Below, one piece after another: positions 22,648 through 23,934 of a stretch of 23,934 bases of DNA (within the stretch, counting starts at the first letter, position 1; every line of letters begins with the position of its first letter). The notes under the pieces are model-generated. The model did not search any database. It had not been told where the DNA came from and worked only from the letters and a program-made list of their open reading frames with translations. The stretch is from a virus. The stretch spans positions 1-23,934 of the IMG/VR virus record IMGVR_UViG_3300020421_000140; one strand, written 5' to 3'. Both the position numbers and the translations under genes were made by a program.

Positions 22648-22662
22648 GGAAAGGAGACAACT

Positions 22663-22866
22663 TTGTCAATAACTGTAGAAGTAAGAAATGGTAATTTAGA
22701 AAAGGCCATGCGTGTATTGAAGAAAAAGGTTATGCGAGAAGGAATTGTAAAAGAATTACGTGACCGACAGCATTATAAAAAACCCTCTGAAATTAAACGT
22801 GAGAAGAAAAAAGAAGGCATTAAGAATTACAAGAAGAAGATGAAGAAATTACAACAAGAATTATAG
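22663..22866 (+). CDS. rpsU: Ribosomal protein bS21
   Basis: 67 residues, starting at TTG (22663), with AAGGAG (22651-22656) six bases upstream; an in-frame ATG at 22609 would begin inside the leader hairpin and add an unrelated N-terminus. Family pattern: SITVEVRNGNLEKAMRVLKK, then MREGIVKELRDRQHYKKPSE and IKREKKKEGIKNYKKKMKK, highly basic and helical like E. coli S21. bS21 sits near the anti-Shine-Dalgarno region of the 30S subunit and is needed for initiation on natural mRNAs. Phage-coded bS21 is known to be common in pelagiphages and is thought to replace the host copy to favour phage mRNAs. It follows the AAA+ gene and precedes the structured RNA. Confidence 0.9.
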   Translation: MSITVEVRNGNLEKAMRVLKKKVMREGIVKELRDRQHYKKPSEIKREKKKEGIKNYKKKMKKLQQEL

Positions 22867-22889
22867 TATTCCCGCCTGTGCATTTATAT

Positions 22890-22897
22890 TATAAATA
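22890..22897 (+). promoter_or_regulatory. T4-type late promoter for the noncoding RNA
   Basis: Exact TATAAATA octamer 23 bases after bS21. With T4 spacing the transcript would begin near 22903, directly at the first stem of the putative RNA and more than 430 bases from the next gene. Confidence 0.75.
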
Positions 22898-22902
22898 TGG
22901 TG

Positions 22903-23245
22903 AGTAGGCAGCTCGTAAGACCTACGGCGTGGAGGGGTAGAACCTTGCCCGAGCTTGTAAAGCCAAAGATAGGTTGGAGTTTGGTCGTTCTCTATTACAA
23001 AAAACGACCACCTAATTCGGGCTCATTGGTCTTTGTAGCACTTTAATGTGACAAGGTTGGTAAGACAATTTAGTATAACGAGGGTGAGACCTACCTCGGC
23101 CCAAATGTATTCAGTAGAGCGAGAGTGAACCTGGATAGTGGTACGTTTTAGCGATAGCGCTTGGTTTCATCCACTTTAAATAGACAAACTTAAGCTGCGT
23201 GTTAATGTTTTGGTAGTTTTAAACACAAAAAAGAAAAACTACCAC
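22903..23245 (+). ncRNA. Putative structured noncoding RNA, about 340 nt
   Basis: This fills most of the only gene-free stretch above 300 bases (22867-23338); no credible reading frame is present on either strand. Stems, 5' to 3': GTAGG/CCTAC (22904-22908, 22921-22925) whose loop AGCTCG (22910-22915) can pair with CGAGCT (22950-22955) as a pseudoknot; AGGG/CCTT (22933-22936, 22943-22946); GCCCGA/TCGGGC (22947-22952, 23017-23022), which competes with the pseudoknot and encloses TAGGT/ACCTA (22970-22974, 23010-23014) and GGTCGTT/AACGACC (22983-22989, 23003-23009); CTTTGT/ACAAGG (23031-23036, 23051-23056); CGAGG/CCTCG (23079-23083, 23094-23098); TGAACC/GGTTTCA (23126-23131, 23163-23169) around AGCG/CGCT; AGTGG/CCACT (23137-23141, 23171-23175); and TGGTAGTTTT/AAAACTACCA (23211-23220, 23235-23244). 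It has no tmRNA, RNase P or 6S hallmarks. The ends are inferred. Confidence 0.6.
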
Positions 23246-23269
23246 TTGAAATATGAAGATAAGTGACTA

Positions 23270-23277
23270 TATAAATA
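23270..23277 (+). promoter_or_regulatory. T4-type late promoter for hsp20
   Basis: Exact TATAAATA octamer; the predicted start near 23283 lies at the first base of a hairpin, giving a 56-base leader to hsp20. Confidence 0.78.
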
Positions 23278-23282
23278 ACTAT

Positions 23283-23303
23283 GATACGCTCATTAGAGGT
23301 ATC
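23283..23303 (+). promoter_or_regulatory. 5'-terminal hairpin of the hsp20 mRNA
   Basis: GATAC, bulged G, CTC, loop ATTA, GAG, GTATC: eight pairs beginning at the predicted first transcribed base. It leaves the Shine-Dalgarno free, so it is more likely an end-stabilising stem than a thermosensor. Confidence 0.5.
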
Positions 23304-23338
23304 TTAATTAAACTTTGCTTAACAAAAGGAGGTTCTAT

Positions 23339-23791
23339 ATGACCAATCACAAAGCAATTCAATCAATTTTTACTGGATTAAGACCATTCACTGTCGGTTT
23401 TGATGAAATGTTTGACCATTTTGATACAATGGCACATCATCTACCACACATGACGGCGAATAACTATCCCCCATACAATATCGTAAAGACAGGTTCTTTA
23501 ACATATGATATTCAGGTGGCGTTAGCTGGGTACAGTAAAAAAGATGTATCAATCAACTATGAGGATAATGTCCTTAAAATTGAATCTGTAAAATCAAAAG
23601 AAGAAAAGGAAGTGGAAGACAATGACGGTGTATTACACAAAGGCATTGCAAAAAGAAACTTCACTAAATCTTTTACTATTGCAGAAGATGTTGAGGTTAA
23701 GGGTGCCGAATTAAAAGACGGACTATTAACTGTTTCTTTAGAGAAAATCGTTCCAGACCATAGAAAGGCGAGAACAATCAACATTAAATAA
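23339..23791 (+). CDS. hsp20: Small heat-shock protein Hsp20 (IbpA-like)
   Basis: 150 residues from the ATG at 23339, chosen for the perfect AAAGGAGG (23325-23332) upstream; an ATG at 23315 would lie before it. Alpha-crystallin domain from about 44 to 137: YPPYNIVKTGSLTYDIQVAL, AGYSKKDVSINYEDNVLKIE, then HKGIAKRNFTKSFTIAEDVE and GAELKDGLLTVSLEKIVPD, close to E. coli IbpA (GIAERNF, GANLVNGLL). It holds unfolding proteins for refolding. Hsp20 genes are a hallmark of marine T4-like phages, where the partner has been suspected to be capsid or host proteins. The C-terminal RKARTINIK carries the I-x-I motif used in oligomerisation. Late promoter, strong SD, and a terminator behind it indicate a monocistronic unit. 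Confidence 0.95.
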   Translation: MTNHKAIQSIFTGLRPFTVGFDEMFDHFDTMAHHLPHMTANNYPPYNIVKTGSLTYDIQVALAGYSKKDVSINYEDNVLKIESVKSKEEKEVEDNDGVLHKGIAKRNFTKSFTIAEDVEVKGAELKDGLLTVSLEKIVPDHRKARTINIK

Positions 23792-23804
23792 TAATTATTG
23801 CTAG

Positions 23805-23836
23805 AGGCGTCCTAGCATTGCCTTTTGGACGCCTTT
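23805..23836 (+). terminator. Terminator-like hairpin after hsp20
   Basis: AGGCGTCC (23805-23812), 14-base loop, GGACGCCT (23827-23834) and TT. The stem is perfect, the T-run short. An alternative stem TGCTAG (23799-23804) / CTAGCA (23812-23817) shares bases with it, so the two cannot form together. Confidence 0.6.
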
Positions 23837-23846
23837 AGTGTATATT
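23818..23846 (+). promoter_or_regulatory. Sigma-70-like promoter for the tRNA
   Basis: -35 TTGCCT (23818-23823), 17-base spacer, -10 TATATT (23841-23846). The TTGCCTTTT core equals that of the VWA promoter. The start is expected near 23853, ten bases before the tRNA. It overlaps the hsp20 terminator. Confidence 0.6.
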
Positions 23847-23862
23847 GTAACTATGAATAAAT

Positions 23863-23934
23863 GCGGAAGTAGTATAAAAGTAACACACTTGGTTTCCAAC
23901 CAAGAGAAGATTGGGCAGTACAATCCTTCCGCTC
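23863..23934 (+). tRNA. tRNA-Gly (UCC), running into the window end
   Basis: Acceptor stem GCGGAAG / CTTCCGC (23863-23869, 23926-23932), then discriminator T and one C at the edge, probably the start of CCA. Anticodon arm CTTGG-TTTCCAA-CCAAG, anticodon TCC, reading GGA/GGG codons. The T stem GATTG/CAATC is perfect, but its loop GGCAGTA lacks the usual TTC, and the D loop AAAAGTA has only one of the two usual G. The D stem GTAT/ACAC has one mismatch. It may be a functional tRNA with an altered elbow or a decaying one. Confidence 0.75.

Noticed and set aside
22609-22662. Longer bS21 starting at the ATG at 22609
   Set aside because: The extra residues come from the leader hairpin, do not fit the family, and the clear AAGGAG points to TTG at 22663.
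22897-22941. A 14-codon frame beginning at the ATG just after the late promoter at 22890
   Set aside because: No ribosome binding site, the ATG would precede the expected transcript start, and the frame lies within paired RNA.
22903-23245. Identification of the structured region as tmRNA, RNase P RNA, 6S RNA or a group I intron
   Set aside because: No tRNA-like ends or tag frame, none of the conserved P4 or core motifs, and no split gene on either side.
1-23934. CRISPR arrays, insertion sequences, integrase or attachment sites
   Set aside because: No regularly spaced repeats, transposase or integrase motifs were found; the window is a lytic-phage core region.

Overview
This window looks like the central part of a T4-type myovirus genome from a marine, AT-rich host. 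It matches the gene repertoire known from pelagimyophages (phages of SAR11 bacteria, such as the HTVC008M group) and from T4-like cyanophages. The evidence is the T4 core order gp19-gp20-gp21-gp22-gp23-uvsY-uvsW-gp55-gp47-gp46, T4-type late promoters (TATAAATA), and auxiliary genes typical of marine T4-like phages: hsp20, mazG, peptide deformylase, CobS/CobT-like genes, 2OG-Fe(II) oxygenases and ribosomal protein bS21. All genes read on the + strand and are tightly packed, often with TAATG or ATGA stop-start overlaps. No photosynthesis gene is present, which argues weakly for a heterotrophic host. The assignment rests on recognition of families by eye, with no database search.

Layout. (1) 1-7,000, virion morphogenesis: end of the tail tube gene, portal, a likely prohead core protein, four small unknown genes, prohead protease, scaffold and major capsid protein, closed by a strong terminator at 6938-6965. 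Late promoters stand before gp20, gp21 and gp22. (2) 6,990-7,724: a 31-residue membrane microprotein and a second gp19-like tail protein. (3) 7,730-10,674: uvsY, a 2OG oxygenase, uvsW and an Sm-like unknown. (4) 10,776-16,390: the late sigma factor gp55, then gp47 and gp46 (Mre11/Rad50) interleaved with three more 2OG oxygenases, then peptide deformylase. (5) 16,394-18,847: a DruA-like (DUF4338) protein, MazG and a nucleotidyltransferase-cupin fusion. (6) 18,850-22,587: a CobT-like VWA protein and a CobS/MoxR-like AAA+ ATPase, each with its own, visibly duplicated promoter block. (7) 22,600-23,934: bS21 behind a hairpin leader, a gene-free 470-nt stretch that looks like a structured noncoding RNA with its own late promoter, Hsp20, and a tRNA-Gly(UCC) with odd D and T loops that runs to the window edge.

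How it fits together. Six sigma-70-like promoters, all with exactly 17-nt spacers, precede the DNA-metabolism and host-takeover genes and the tRNA. Phage-type late promoters (read by gp55, itself encoded here) precede the capsid genes, the putative ncRNA and hsp20. The window therefore holds both a late sigma factor and its likely targets. bS21, peptide deformylase and tRNA-Gly point to manipulation of host translation; MazG and the oxygenases to changes in host physiology or nucleic-acid and protein modification. The AAA+/VWA pair is most likely a remodelling chaperone of unknown target. The strongest candidates for something undescribed are the structured RNA at 22903-23245, the AAA+/VWA module with twin promoters, and the phage DruA-like protein.
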